NCBI RefSeq assembly: GCF_030733425.1 | Contig: NZ_JASHIZ010000017.1 | Span: 1-64,000 of the forward strand | Length of the DNA stretch: 64,000 bases | Reading direction: 5' to 3' | DNA from: Roseovarius sp. MMSF_3350 | GTDB lineage: Bacteria; Pseudomonadota; Alphaproteobacteria; Rhodobacterales; Rhodobacteraceae | In this document: positions 8,354 to 16,650 of the stretch, piece by piece | How the letters are laid out: each line of letters starts with the position of its first letter | Position numbering within the stretch: the stretch's first letter is position 1 | Notes under the pieces: model-generated | The model's database searches: none | What the model saw: the letters and a program-made list of their open reading frames with translations, nothing else | What the model was told of the DNA's origin: nothing | Program-made: the position numbers and the translations under genes

Positions 8354-9151
8354 CTACTCGGCGGGTGTCGCGGGGGTCGCCTCGTTCTTACCGCGCACCG
8401 GCGTGCGGGACACCTTGCGCATGTCTTTGCGGACGTGCCTGGTGTCATAGCCGTTGAACAGGTGCCCGATCAGGCCACGGTTCAGGTCCGACGTGCCGAA
8501 CAGCCAGTCCATGATCGGGAAAGTCAGGTTCATGTTGCGCTCCATCATCAGCGACTGGTCGTGATGCGCCGTGTGGTGGCGGCGGTTGGTGTTGATGAAC
8601 GGCATGTTGCGCACGAACCAGTTCTCCTCGACGTGACAGCAGAAATGCATGAACTCGTAAATCATGTAGATCGAGGTCGTGGTGGCGATGAACAGCCAGC
8701 CCACATTGGCCGTGAACAGCCAGCCCATCACGATCGCGCCGGGGATGGAGATCAGCGTGAAGGCCGCCAGCGCATAGGGCGGAAAGAACGTCACGCGATA
8801 GTCCTTCTGGTCCGCGAAACGCATTTCCACCTCGGTGAAAAACTGGTGATGTTGCAGGGTATGCCGGTTGTAGACCGCTCGAGCCACCGGGTTCTTGGAC
8901 GGCCGGTGCATCACGTAGCGGTGCAGCCACCATTCGAAGAAGTTGCAGAACAAAAAGACCAGCGGCACCGTCAGCCATTCCAAAGGCGTCACCTCGTCGA
9001 GGTTGGCGGTATAGATATAAAGCGCGGTCAGCCCGATCGTATAGATGATCACGATATGCAGGAAACCATTGTACCAGCCCGCAACGCGCTGCCGGTAGTT
9101 GGCCCGGTACTGGCGCTGGCGTTCGGTCATGTTGGTGTCTTGAAGTTCCAT
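8354..9151 (-). CDS. fatty acid hydroxylase / sterol desaturase family protein
   Basis: 265 residues, membrane-embedded di-iron oxygenase family. The histidine boxes are all visible: HRYVMH, HTLQHH, HFCCH and RRHHTAHH. They are spaced between hydrophobic helices as in the FA_hydroxylase family (carotenoid hydroxylases, sterol desaturases, alkylglycerol monooxygenase). The start at ATG 9151 has GGAGG upstream; 9172 is a weaker alternative. Such enzymes hydroxylate or desaturate lipids, carotenoids or sterols. The operon gives no carotenoid context, so a membrane-lipid substrate is my best guess. Followed by three small genes on the same strand. Confidence 0.85.
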   Translation of the reverse strand: MELQDTNMTERQRQYRANYRQRVAGWYNGFLHIVIIYTIGLTALYIYTANLDEVTPLEWLTVPLVFLFCNFFEWWLHRYVMHRPSKNPVARAVYNRHTLQHHQFFTEVEMRFADQKDYRVTFFPPYALAAFTLISIPGAIVMGWLFTANVGWLFIATTTSIYMIYEFMHFCCHVEENWFVRNMPFINTNRRHHTAHHDQSLMMERNMNLTFPIMDWLFGTSDLNRGLIGHLFNGYDTRHVRKDMRKVSRTPVRGKNEATPATPAE

Positions 9152-9418
9152 GTTCAGCCTCCGATATACCATTTCGCTATGTCTGATATATTAGAAATAT
9201 GTTTATGTCAACGGCAGTCTGCTTGCCTCTGCGCAATCGTACGATCGATCAGATACGGGGGGTCGGAGACCGTCGCATCACCGGAATTGGCTGGCGGACA
9301 ACGCGGATTTCAAAAATGACTTGAGTAAGGCCTCTGCAGGCTCAGGTTGGCCCCGGCATGCGCGACATGCCAGGGCGGTGACAAAACGGCACCGGGGCGC
9401 AGCTTCAACGCGTCAGCG
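9152..9418. promoter_or_regulatory. promoter region of the desaturase operon and livM 3' end
   Basis: A perfect palindrome ATATT-AGA-AATAT lies at 9188-9200, within an AT-rich stretch 40-50 bases upstream of the start at 9151, a good operator candidate. On the other side a GGCATG (9355-9360) / CATGCC (9366-9371) hairpin with a 5-base loop may close the liv operon. No coding frame is supported here. Confidence 0.4.
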
Positions 9419-10717
9419 CTACTTTTCAGGTATGAGGCCCCGTGGTGCGAACCTCATGACGATGAGCAGAATAGCGCCCATCATCAGATACCGCATATAG
9501 GCCGCCCCACCGATCAAATGCTGCGCAAGTTCGGAATTGTCTCCCAACGGCCAGGTCACCGTCGCCATGAACCAGTTTCCGAACGGCTCGGCCTGAACCC
9601 ACAGGAACCAGATTATGAACCCTCCAAGAACAGCGCCCCAGTTGTTTCCGGAGCCGCCAAGGATCACCATGACCCAGACCAGAAAGGTAAATCGCAACGG
9701 GATATAGCTCGTCGGTGTGAACTGCCCATCCAGCGTCGTAAGCATCGCACCAGCGACCCCGCAGGTGAAACAGCCAAGTACGAAGGTCTGCAGGTGTCGC
9801 GCCTTGACGTCTTTTCCCATTGCCGCTGCGGCATCGCGGTTGTCCCGAATGGCGCGCATCATGCGCCCCCACGGAGAGTGCAGCGCACGTTCCGCGAACC
9901 ACATGATGATCGCGAGCACGGTCACGAACAGCGCGGCGTAACACAGCTTGACGAAAAGACCTGCGGCGTCGGCGACATCCGCGGCGCCAAAAAAGTCGGC
10001 GAGTCCGACAAACCACTCCTGCTGAACCAGATCGACCTCGTAGGGAACCGGCCGCGGGATGCCGGTGACGTTCTTGACGCCACGGGACAGCCATTCCTCG
10101 TACTTGATGATGGCGATGATGATTTCGGCGATGCCAAGCGTGGCAATTGCCAGGTAGTCGGCGCGCAAACCCAGCGCGATACGACCGATGAACCAGCCCG
10201 CACCGGCCGCGGCCAGGCCGCCGATCGGCCAGGCCAGGACAACCGGCAGACCTGCGCCCCCAAGATATCCGCTCAGTGCGGGATCGATCGACTCGATCGC
10301 GTCGGTCGCCGGACCAAAGAAATGCCCGATGACGAAGTAGCCGGCCACCAGCAGCACCAGCGTTACAGGCAACCTGAGAACCGATGAGACAGCGCGGCGT
10401 GCAAAAATGATCGCCGCCACCGTGCCGACCAGGCTCAGCAGCGACAGCGCGATGTCACCGCCCGCGACGGCCCAGGCCTCGGTGACGGGCGGCATGGAAA
10501 TCAGCACCGCAGTCAGCCCGCCCAGGGCGGTGAAGCCCATGACACCCACATTGAAGAGACCCGCGTAGCCCCACTGCATGTTGACGCCAAGCGCCATGAC
10601 CGCGGAGATGACGCAGAGATTGAAGATGCCGAAGGCGACGTTCCAGCTCTGGTAGAAGCCGACGAAGATCAGAACCAGCCCCATGAGGCTGTAGAGCACT
10701 GCAACCCTTTGGGTCAT
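9419..10717 (-). CDS. livM: branched-chain amino acid ABC transporter permease (LivM family)
   Basis: 432 residues with the LivM layout. After the first helices comes the GYAGLFNVGVMGF segment, the standard glycine-rich signature of LivM, and later LRADYLAIATLGIAEI and the RAIRDNRDAAAAMGKDV coupling loop that touches the ATPases. It is the last gene of the livJ-G-F-H-M operon and starts in a 4-base overlap with livH. The Liv class also transports other amino acids, amides, urea and aromatic compounds, so leucine is not certain. Confidence 0.92.
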   Translation of the reverse strand: MTQRVAVLYSLMGLVLIFVGFYQSWNVAFGIFNLCVISAVMALGVNMQWGYAGLFNVGVMGFTALGGLTAVLISMPPVTEAWAVAGGDIALSLLSLVGTVAAIIFARRAVSSVLRLPVTLVLLVAGYFVIGHFFGPATDAIESIDPALSGYLGGAGLPVVLAWPIGGLAAAGAGWFIGRIALGLRADYLAIATLGIAEIIIAIIKYEEWLSRGVKNVTGIPRPVPYEVDLVQQEWFVGLADFFGAADVADAAGLFVKLCYAALFVTVLAIIMWFAERALHSPWGRMMRAIRDNRDAAAAMGKDVKARHLQTFVLGCFTCGVAGAMLTTLDGQFTPTSYIPLRFTFLVWVMVILGGSGNNWGAVLGGFIIWFLWVQAEPFGNWFMATVTWPLGDNSELAQHLIGGAAYMRYLMMGAILLIVMRFAPRGLIPEK

Positions 10718-11724
10718 ATCACTTTCCCCCGGATGATGCCGGTCGGTCGGATCAACAGGACCGCGACCAGAATGATGAAGGAGACTGCGAACTTGTAATC
10801 GGTCGACAACAGCTGCACGAGCCCCTCCGGCGCCCAGTCAGCCGGGCCGAGGTAGGCCAGGAACTTCTTGAAGGCATAGGTCACCATCACCTCGGAAAAG
10901 GCGACGATGAAGGCCCCCAGGATCGCCCCCACAGGCTGCCCGATCCCGCCCAAAATCGTCGCGGCGAAAATCGGCAGCAGGATCTGCAGGAAGATGAAAG
11001 GCTTGTAGGTTTTGTCCAGGCCATAGAGCGTGCCGGCGATAGCGGCGAGAGCTGCGGCGATGACCCACGCGATCATGACCACGCGCTCGGGATTGATGCC
11101 GCACAGCAGCGCCAGGTCCTCGTCGTCGGAGTAAGCACGCATGGCCTTTCCCGAGCGTGTCTTCTGCAGGAACCAGAACAGCCAGACGACGACGATGAAG
11201 GCGACGACGACAGTTATGACTTGGCTCTGCTTGATGGCGATGCCTTCGTCGATACCAAGCATCTCGCGCGACTCGAACGCCCCGATGATGAAACGTTGCC
11301 CGTCCGCGAAGCTCTGATCGGCAGGCCCGATGATGATGCGGATCAGCCCGGCCAGAACGAACATCACGCCCACCGAGACGATGGCGAACACGATGGGGTT
11401 AGAACGCTGCCGTCGATAGAAACGAAACACCATTCGATCCGCCAGCAACGCCATGGCGATCGCCGCCAGTATGCCGACAGGCAGCGCAAGCAGCGCGGTC
11501 GGGAAAGGCGCGATCCCGACCCCCATGTCCTGAAGAAACCACGTGACGAGGATGGTGATCATCGTCCCGAACGACATCAACTCCCCGTGCGAAAAATTGG
11601 CGAACTTCAGAATTCCGAAGATGATCGTGACGCCAAGCGCTCCAAGGGCAAGCTGTGCTCCATAGGCCGTCGCCGGAACGACGACGAAGTTGGCGAACAG
11701 TGCGAGCGCGTTGAATATCTCCAT
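10714..11724 (-). CDS. livH: branched-chain amino acid ABC transporter permease (LivH family)
   Basis: 336 residues. LALGALGVTIIFGILKFANFSHGEL near the N-terminus is the LivH signature, and the RAYSDDEDLALLCGI stretch is the cytoplasmic coupling loop. GTLYGLDKTYKPF and ATILGGIGQPVGAILGAF follow as in the family. Its ATG directly abuts the livF stop codon, and its own stop overlaps the livM start. Together with LivM it forms the translocation pore. Confidence 0.93.
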   Translation of the reverse strand: MEIFNALALFANFVVVPATAYGAQLALGALGVTIIFGILKFANFSHGELMSFGTMITILVTWFLQDMGVGIAPFPTALLALPVGILAAIAMALLADRMVFRFYRRQRSNPIVFAIVSVGVMFVLAGLIRIIIGPADQSFADGQRFIIGAFESREMLGIDEGIAIKQSQVITVVVAFIVVVWLFWFLQKTRSGKAMRAYSDDEDLALLCGINPERVVMIAWVIAAALAAIAGTLYGLDKTYKPFIFLQILLPIFAATILGGIGQPVGAILGAFIVAFSEVMVTYAFKKFLAYLGPADWAPEGLVQLLSTDYKFAVSFIILVAVLLIRPTGIIRGKVI

Positions 11725-12432
11725 TCAACCTCCCAGGAAGGACCGGCGCACTTCCTCGTTGGCAAGAAGCGCTTCGCCGGTATCGGTAAATCGGTTGCGG
11801 CCCTGGACGAGGACAAAGCCGTGGTCGGCGATCTCCAGCGCCTGGCGCGCGTTTTGTTCAACCATCAGGATCGCGACGCCGGTCCTGGCGATCTCCAGGA
11901 TCTTGTCGAACAGCTCGTCCATCACGATAGGCGACACACCGGCGGTCGGTTCGTCGAGCATCAAAAGATCAGGGCGCGTCATCAGAGCGCGGCCGACGGC
12001 CACCTGTTGGCGCTGACCGCCCGAGAGTTCGCCCGCCGGCTGGCTCCGCTTTTCGGCCAGGATCGGGAACAGGTCGAAAACTTGCTCCTTAGTCTGCGCG
12101 ATCTCGCCGTCTTCGCGGATGAACGCCCCCATGTCGAGATTCTCTTCCACGGTCAACGAAACGAACACGTTCCGGTTCTGCGGAACAAACGCCATCCCTT
12201 GGGGCACCCGGTCCTGCGGGGCGAGGCCGGTGATGTCCTTGCCGTCCAGCGTGACTTTGCCTTCGCGCAGGTCGAGCATGCCGAAGACTGCCTTCATCGC
12301 CGTCGACTTTCCGGCGCCATTCGGGCCCACGACGACGGCGACCTCGCCCCGTTCCACCGTGATGGTGCAGTCGTGAATGATATCGGCGCCGCCGTATCCC
12401 CCCGTCATTCCGGTCGCGCTCAGGAAACTCAT
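11725..12432 (-). CDS. livF: ABC transporter ATP-binding protein (LivF family)
   Basis: 235 residues. Walker A is GPNGAGKS, the signature is ELSGGQRQQ, Walker B is LLMLDEPTAGVSP, and the length is that of LivF. PQNRNVFVSLTVEENL is the Q-loop region seen in LivF proteins. The start ATG 12432 overlaps the livG stop by 4 bases; the longer upstream frame is only livG read in another frame. Confidence 0.93.
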   Translation of the reverse strand: MSFLSATGMTGGYGGADIIHDCTITVERGEVAVVVGPNGAGKSTAMKAVFGMLDLREGKVTLDGKDITGLAPQDRVPQGMAFVPQNRNVFVSLTVEENLDMGAFIREDGEIAQTKEQVFDLFPILAEKRSQPAGELSGGQRQQVAVGRALMTRPDLLMLDEPTAGVSPIVMDELFDKILEIARTGVAILMVEQNARQALEIADHGFVLVQGRNRFTDTGEALLANEEVRRSFLGG

Positions 12433-13211
12433 GCTGGCGCCTTCCGCTCGTGCTTGCGGCCCGTACCGAGATAGGCCTCGATGACCTCCTCGTTGTTCTT
12501 CACCTCGTCGATCGTGCCCTGGGCAAGGAGTTTTCCCTCGGCCATGACGATGACCGGATCGCACAGTCGGGCGATGAAATCCATGTCATGCTCGATCAGG
12601 CAGAACGTATAGCCGCGCTCCTCGTTGAGCCGCTGGATCGACTTGGCGATGGTATTCAACAAGGTGCGATTCACCCCGGCGCCTACCTCGTCAAGAAAGA
12701 CGATCTTTGCGTCCACCATCATTGTGCGGCCCAGCTCCAGAAGTTTTTTCTGCCCCCCCGACAGGTTGCCGGCCAGTTCGTCTTTCAGATGGGCGATTTC
12801 AAGGAACTCGACCACCTCCAGCGCGCGCTCGCGGTTCTTCGCCTCGACTTCCTTCACCCGACTGAAATTGAACCAGCTGTGCCGCAGCTGCTCGCCGGGT
12901 TGCTCACCGGGAACGACGAGCAGGTTCTCCAGGACGGTCAGCGTCGAAAACTCGTGCGCGATCTGGAAGGTGCGCAACAAGCCCTTGTGGAAAAGCTCGT
13001 GCGGCTGCAGGTTCGTGACGTCCTCGCCATCGAGGTAGATGTTGCCCGAGGATGGCGGAAAGACCCCTGCGATGATGTTGAAAAGCGTCGTCTTGCCGGC
13101 ACCGTTCGGCCCGATCAGGCCAGTGATTGACCCTTTCTCGATCGACAGCGAGACGCCATCGACAGCTCGGATGCCGCCAAAGTTCTTGGCGACGTTTTCG
13201 ACCTTGATCAT
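12429..13211 (-). CDS. livG: ABC transporter ATP-binding protein (LivG family)
   Basis: 260 residues. Walker A GPNGAGKTTLFN, a LivG-type Q-loop region (GLLRTFQIAHEF), the signature NLSGGQKKLLE and a Walker B with VFLDEVGAGVN. In the usual LivG Walker B the residue after the catalytic Glu is Pro; here it is Val (DEV), as occurs in part of the family. The C-terminal extension (GTIDEVKNNEEVIEAYLG) is diagnostic for LivG. Its ribosome site is weak, and a strong hairpin separates it from livJ, so it is probably made at a much lower level than the binding protein. Confidence 0.92.
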   Translation of the reverse strand: MIKVENVAKNFGGIRAVDGVSLSIEKGSITGLIGPNGAGKTTLFNIIAGVFPPSSGNIYLDGEDVTNLQPHELFHKGLLRTFQIAHEFSTLTVLENLLVVPGEQPGEQLRHSWFNFSRVKEVEAKNRERALEVVEFLEIAHLKDELAGNLSGGQKKLLELGRTMMVDAKIVFLDEVGAGVNRTLLNTIAKSIQRLNEERGYTFCLIEHDMDFIARLCDPVIVMAEGKLLAQGTIDEVKNNEEVIEAYLGTGRKHERKAPA

Positions 13212-13239
13212 TCAATCATTCCAGATTGCGGGCAAAGAT

Positions 13240-13273
13240 TGAACGGTTGGGGATCAATATCCCCAACCGTTCA
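13240..13273 (-). other. perfect 15-bp stem hairpin between livJ and livG
   Basis: The arms 13240-13254 and 13259-13273 are perfectly complementary over 15 bases with a 4-base loop. There is no run of T beyond the stem on the minus strand (AATCTTTG). This fits a transcript-stabilising or partial-termination element behind the abundant binding-protein message. Confidence 0.7.
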
Positions 13274-13303
13274 GGAGAAAGCGGAAGACCCTGTGCAGTA
13301 CCG

Positions 13304-14500
13304 TCAGTGGTATTGCACGGTTTCGAACTTCCCATCCTTGACTTCGGTTTCCCGGAAGCTGCCGGCGGACTCGCCAGGCTCGATAAGCTCCAGCGCAGTG
13401 CCGCCGACATAGTCGATGTCACCACCATCGGCGAGAATCTGAAGACCTTTCGCGAGTTCACCCGGAAAGATCTTTTCACCCGGAGCATTCGCCACCTCGG
13501 TGATCTTGTCCTTGTAGACCGCGCTATCGGTGGAATCGGCCGCCTGCATCGCAAGCAGGATCAACGCCGAGGCGTCGTATGCCTCCGGGACGTAGGGATC
13601 GTCGCCCTGGAAGTCCTTGCCTTCGGCCAGTTCGGCCAGCATCGAGGCGCCGGGGCTGTCGGTGCCGGGATTGGTCCCGATCGAGCCGTCCAGCGCGTCG
13701 CCGAAGTGAGCGGTCAGCGCTTCGCCGACCATCCCGTCCGGCAGCACGAACTTGTTGAAGGCACCCGTGTCGAGCGAGGCCTGAATCATGCCCTTGCCGC
13801 CCTGGTCGAGGTATCCTGCCACGATCAGCACTTCGCCTCCGGCCGATGCCAGCGTACCGACCTCGGCCGAGTAGTCGGCCTTGCCGTCCTCGTGCGCCGC
13901 GACGGCGGTGATTTCACCACCATTGGCCTCGAACGCCGCCTGGATGGCTTCCGCAAGGCCTTTGCCGTAGTCGTTGTTGGTGTAGGTCATCGCGGCCGAG
14001 CTTATGCCGCGGCGCTCGAGGATATCGGCGATGATCTGGCCCTGGCGCGCATCCGACGGAGCGGTACGGAAGAAATAGCCGTCATCTTCGATCGTCGAGA
14101 GCGCCGGCGAGGTCGCCGACGGCGAGACCATGACAATGCCATTCGCCCGCACGACGTTGTTGAGAACCGCCGTGGTCGCACCTGAACAGGTAGCGCCGTT
14201 GATCCCGTGAACGCCCTCGGACGTGACCAGGCGTTCGGCCGCAGTTGTGGCTGCGGCGGCATCGATGCAGGTACTGTCGCCGCGCACCGAGATCACCTCA
14301 CGGCCTCCGAGGAAAATGCCGCTGTCCGAGACCTCCTGAATAGCCATCTCGCCCCCCAGAGCCATCGGTTTGACGAGAGATTCGGTCGGGCCGGTGAAAC
14401 CTTGAAGCATACCGATCTTTACCGGCTCCTGCGCGGAAGCGCCTGTTGCGACGGCCGCCGAGAATGCGGCCGACATTAATATGGCAGACAGTTTTCTCAT
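13304..14500 (-). CDS. livJ: ABC transporter substrate-binding protein (LivJ family)
   Basis: 398 residues with a signal peptide cleaved after ASA (about residue 23) and then a type I periplasmic binding fold: KIGMLQGFTGP at the start of the mature protein, AAAERLVTSEGVHGINGATCSG for the first lobe and YTNNDYGKGLAEA for the second. Two cysteines (in STCID and ATCSG) are placed to form a disulfide. The ligand is not determined by sequence. Good Shine-Dalgarno (AGGGAAGG). First gene of the liv operon. Confidence 0.9.
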   Translation of the reverse strand: MRKLSAILMSAAFSAAVATGASAQEPVKIGMLQGFTGPTESLVKPMALGGEMAIQEVSDSGIFLGGREVISVRGDSTCIDAAAATTAAERLVTSEGVHGINGATCSGATTAVLNNVVRANGIVMVSPSATSPALSTIEDDGYFFRTAPSDARQGQIIADILERRGISSAAMTYTNNDYGKGLAEAIQAAFEANGGEITAVAAHEDGKADYSAEVGTLASAGGEVLIVAGYLDQGGKGMIQASLDTGAFNKFVLPDGMVGEALTAHFGDALDGSIGTNPGTDSPGASMLAELAEGKDFQGDDPYVPEAYDASALILLAMQAADSTDSAVYKDKITEVANAPGEKIFPGELAKGLQILADGGDIDYVGGTALELIEPGESAGSFRETEVKDGKFETVQYH

Positions 14501-14800
14501 TGTTTGACCTTCCCTGTGTTTGCTGGTCAGAAATATCTCGTTCTGTGAGTATGCATATCACAGCAGATGATTCCACCCACACTGAATTCGATGACGCGAC
14601 GTTGCCGTCACGGACCGTCAACCGCAACTCCCAAGCGTGATTTTCGCTCTTGCGGATCCGCAACGCCGCCGTCTCCCGCAACATCCATAAGGCCGCAAGG
14701 GGCTTCGGCTTACGAGGCCATCCTGAAGGCCCGGTTGCACAGCTTCACTTGCAGAAACGACCGGCCTGACGGTGCGGATTCCGGCGAGCGGCGTCCACCG
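14501..14800 (-). promoter_or_regulatory. livJ promoter region with an inverted repeat
   Basis: CTGTGA (14543-14548) and TCACAG (14558-14563) form a perfect inverted repeat with a 9-base spacer, itself containing the palindrome TATGCATA. It lies 43 bases upstream of the livJ start, a good operator position. The spacing is too long for a classic CRP site. Nothing coding is supported in the remaining 240 bases. Confidence 0.45.
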
Positions 14801-15625
14801 CTAAACCTCGGCCACCCTTCGCTCGATCTGCGCGCCCCGTCGTTCCCAGCCGTGGTCGCCGACCTCGTATCTGGTGCGCCCGGACATCAGAAACTTGCCG
14901 TCCTCGGCCACCATCCGCGTCACGGTGACATCTTCTGCATCACAATCCAGCACCGCGAAATCGTTCGCATGTCCGCGCCGCCGTGTCGAAAGGCCTGTGC
15001 CGCAGTGCAATTGCAACGTCATGTTGGCCCCTTTCCGACGCACGAAGGGTTCGACAAGCCACTGGTGAAGATGACCCGACATGATGATATGAGGCCCGCA
15101 ATCGGCCCAGTGCTCCAATGCCTCCGAGGCACCGACCATGAGCTTTTTCTCGATGTCCGCGGTATGGTGAAACGGATGATGCGCGGCGACAACGGTCAGA
15201 CGTCCCCGGCGGGATGAAATCACATCGCCCACTCTCTGCACGTCGCTTGAATCTATACGCCCGCGCTGATGCGCAAAAGGGTCGGTCGTGTTCACCCCGA
15301 CGACCTTGACGTCCCCGAAGTCGACGCTCGGCTCGAGCTCTTCGCAAATCCAGCGTCGGTACCGCCGAAACGGGTCCACTGCCCTCAGGAACAGATTGTA
15401 GAGCGGAATGTCGTGGTTCCCCGGCACGCCCAACCATGTATGGCCGAGTGTCTCCATGAATTCCGCCGCCGGCCGGAATTGCGATGCCCGGGCCCGCTGG
15501 ACGAAATCGCCGGCCATGACGACAAGGTCCGGTGCCGCGTCCTGAACGGCCTCTCTGAGCGGGCCCAAAAGGTCGGGGTCTTCCCTGCCGAAATGCAGGT
15601 CGCTGATCTGCACTAGGCGGATCAT
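14801..15625 (-). CDS. metallophosphoesterase (calcineurin-like)
   Basis: 274 residues. All five family blocks are present: SDLHFG (D9, H11), AGDF (D40), GNHD (N70, H71), AHHPFHH (H149 region) and GHLHQ (H185, H187). This is the di-metal phosphodiesterase/phosphatase fold, of the size and block spacing of the cAMP phosphodiesterase (CpdA)-like group, but the substrate is uncertain. No signal peptide, so cytoplasmic. Its start overlaps the stop of the lipid-kinase-like gene by 4 bases. Confidence 0.87.
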   Translation of the reverse strand: MIRLVQISDLHFGREDPDLLGPLREAVQDAAPDLVVMAGDFVQRARASQFRPAAEFMETLGHTWLGVPGNHDIPLYNLFLRAVDPFRRYRRWICEELEPSVDFGDVKVVGVNTTDPFAHQRGRIDSSDVQRVGDVISSRRGRLTVVAAHHPFHHTADIEKKLMVGASEALEHWADCGPHIIMSGHLHQWLVEPFVRRKGANMTLQLHCGTGLSTRRRGHANDFAVLDCDAEDVTVTRMVAEDGKFLMSGRTRYEVGDHGWERRGAQIERRVAEV

Positions 15626-16539
15626 TCCGCGGCGTCCGATCGGCTGGCGGCGTCAGGCAGGCGGACCTGGAGCGCGTCCTTCAGGATGCTGAACTCGAAC
15701 GGGCCCTTCATCCGCCGGCGCTCTCCGTCCAGGGCGACGTCCCGCGTGGATCGTCTGGTTTCGACTGTCGCTCTCTCACCGGTCAACAACGTGAAATCCC
15801 TGCCTTTCCGAACGTCCCGCAAGGCGACGAGCAATGCTTTCCAGATCAGCATGTAGCGGCCACAATCGGGCGCAAGCAATATCGCGAACTTGCCCTCCCG
15901 TACCGCGTCCGCTCCCTCTATCTCGAATTCATCCAGCTGATACGCGCTCATCCCGACGAACACCGTGGGCGCCTTCGCGCTGCGCAGCTTGCCATCGACC
16001 TCGATGCGCATGGTCAGCGGACGATAGACCGTGATCATGGCCACAACGACCGACCAATAGGCCGCGAGCCTTGAACGACCCCAGCGGCGATAGATACTTT
16101 CCCGCTGCTTCAATATGGCTGGATACAAACCTATGCTGGCATTGTTGATGAAGACGCGCCCGTTGACGCAGCCAAGGTTGATGGTCTCCTTTCGTCCGCG
16201 GCACACCGCGTCGACCGCCTCCTCGACATCTTCGGGAATGCCGAAACGCCGCGCGAAATAGTTGAACGTACCCAAGGGCAGAACACCAAGGTCGACCCGC
16301 TTGTCGGCCAGCGCCCCGGCCACGGCGCAGATCGTCCCGTCACCGCCCGCCGCCACGACGCACTCGATGCCGGGCTGTTCGATCGCCGACGCGACCTTTG
16401 CCGGGATATCGTCGCCACCTTTGACGTCTATGATCGTCACCGACACGCCATGCGCCTCGAAAAGGGATCGGATATCCTCGGCGCCCGGTTTGCGGCCGCC
16501 CTTCCCGGAATCGGAATTGAGAATAACTACATATGACAT
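15622..16539 (-). CDS. diacylglycerol kinase family protein
   Basis: 305 residues. The nucleotide motif AAGGDGTI (GGDGT at 65-69) and LGTFNYFARRF are the signature of the DAGK catalytic / YegS-like lipid kinase family, and FINNASIGLYP is the third conserved block. It likely phosphorylates a diacylglycerol or related lipid at the membrane surface. It is coupled by a 4-base overlap to the metallophosphoesterase, a pairing that suggests opposing kinase and phosphatase steps, though this is inference. Confidence 0.87.
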   Translation of the reverse strand: MSYVVILNSDSGKGGRKPGAEDIRSLFEAHGVSVTIIDVKGGDDIPAKVASAIEQPGIECVVAAGGDGTICAVAGALADKRVDLGVLPLGTFNYFARRFGIPEDVEEAVDAVCRGRKETINLGCVNGRVFINNASIGLYPAILKQRESIYRRWGRSRLAAYWSVVVAMITVYRPLTMRIEVDGKLRSAKAPTVFVGMSAYQLDEFEIEGADAVREGKFAILLAPDCGRYMLIWKALLVALRDVRKGRDFTLLTGERATVETRRSTRDVALDGERRRMKGPFEFSILKDALQVRLPDAASRSDAAE

Positions 16540-16650
16540 AAGGGCTTTCGCAGGTTCCCGGAACGCTTCATTCCGCCCCTGTCATTTCCACGGGGCCTCA
16601 GAACACACAACTGCGCAACACCGGTATCTGTTCCTGCGAAGGCGGATATC

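Noticed and set aside
7874..9319. 481-codon plus-strand frame across the desaturase operon
   Set aside because: It covers several minus-strand genes with good ribosome sites and has no family features itself.
14543..14563. CRP/FNR-type site upstream of livJ
   Set aside because: The TGTGA and TCACA arms are 9 bases apart rather than the 6 required for CRP, so I list it only as a generic dyad.
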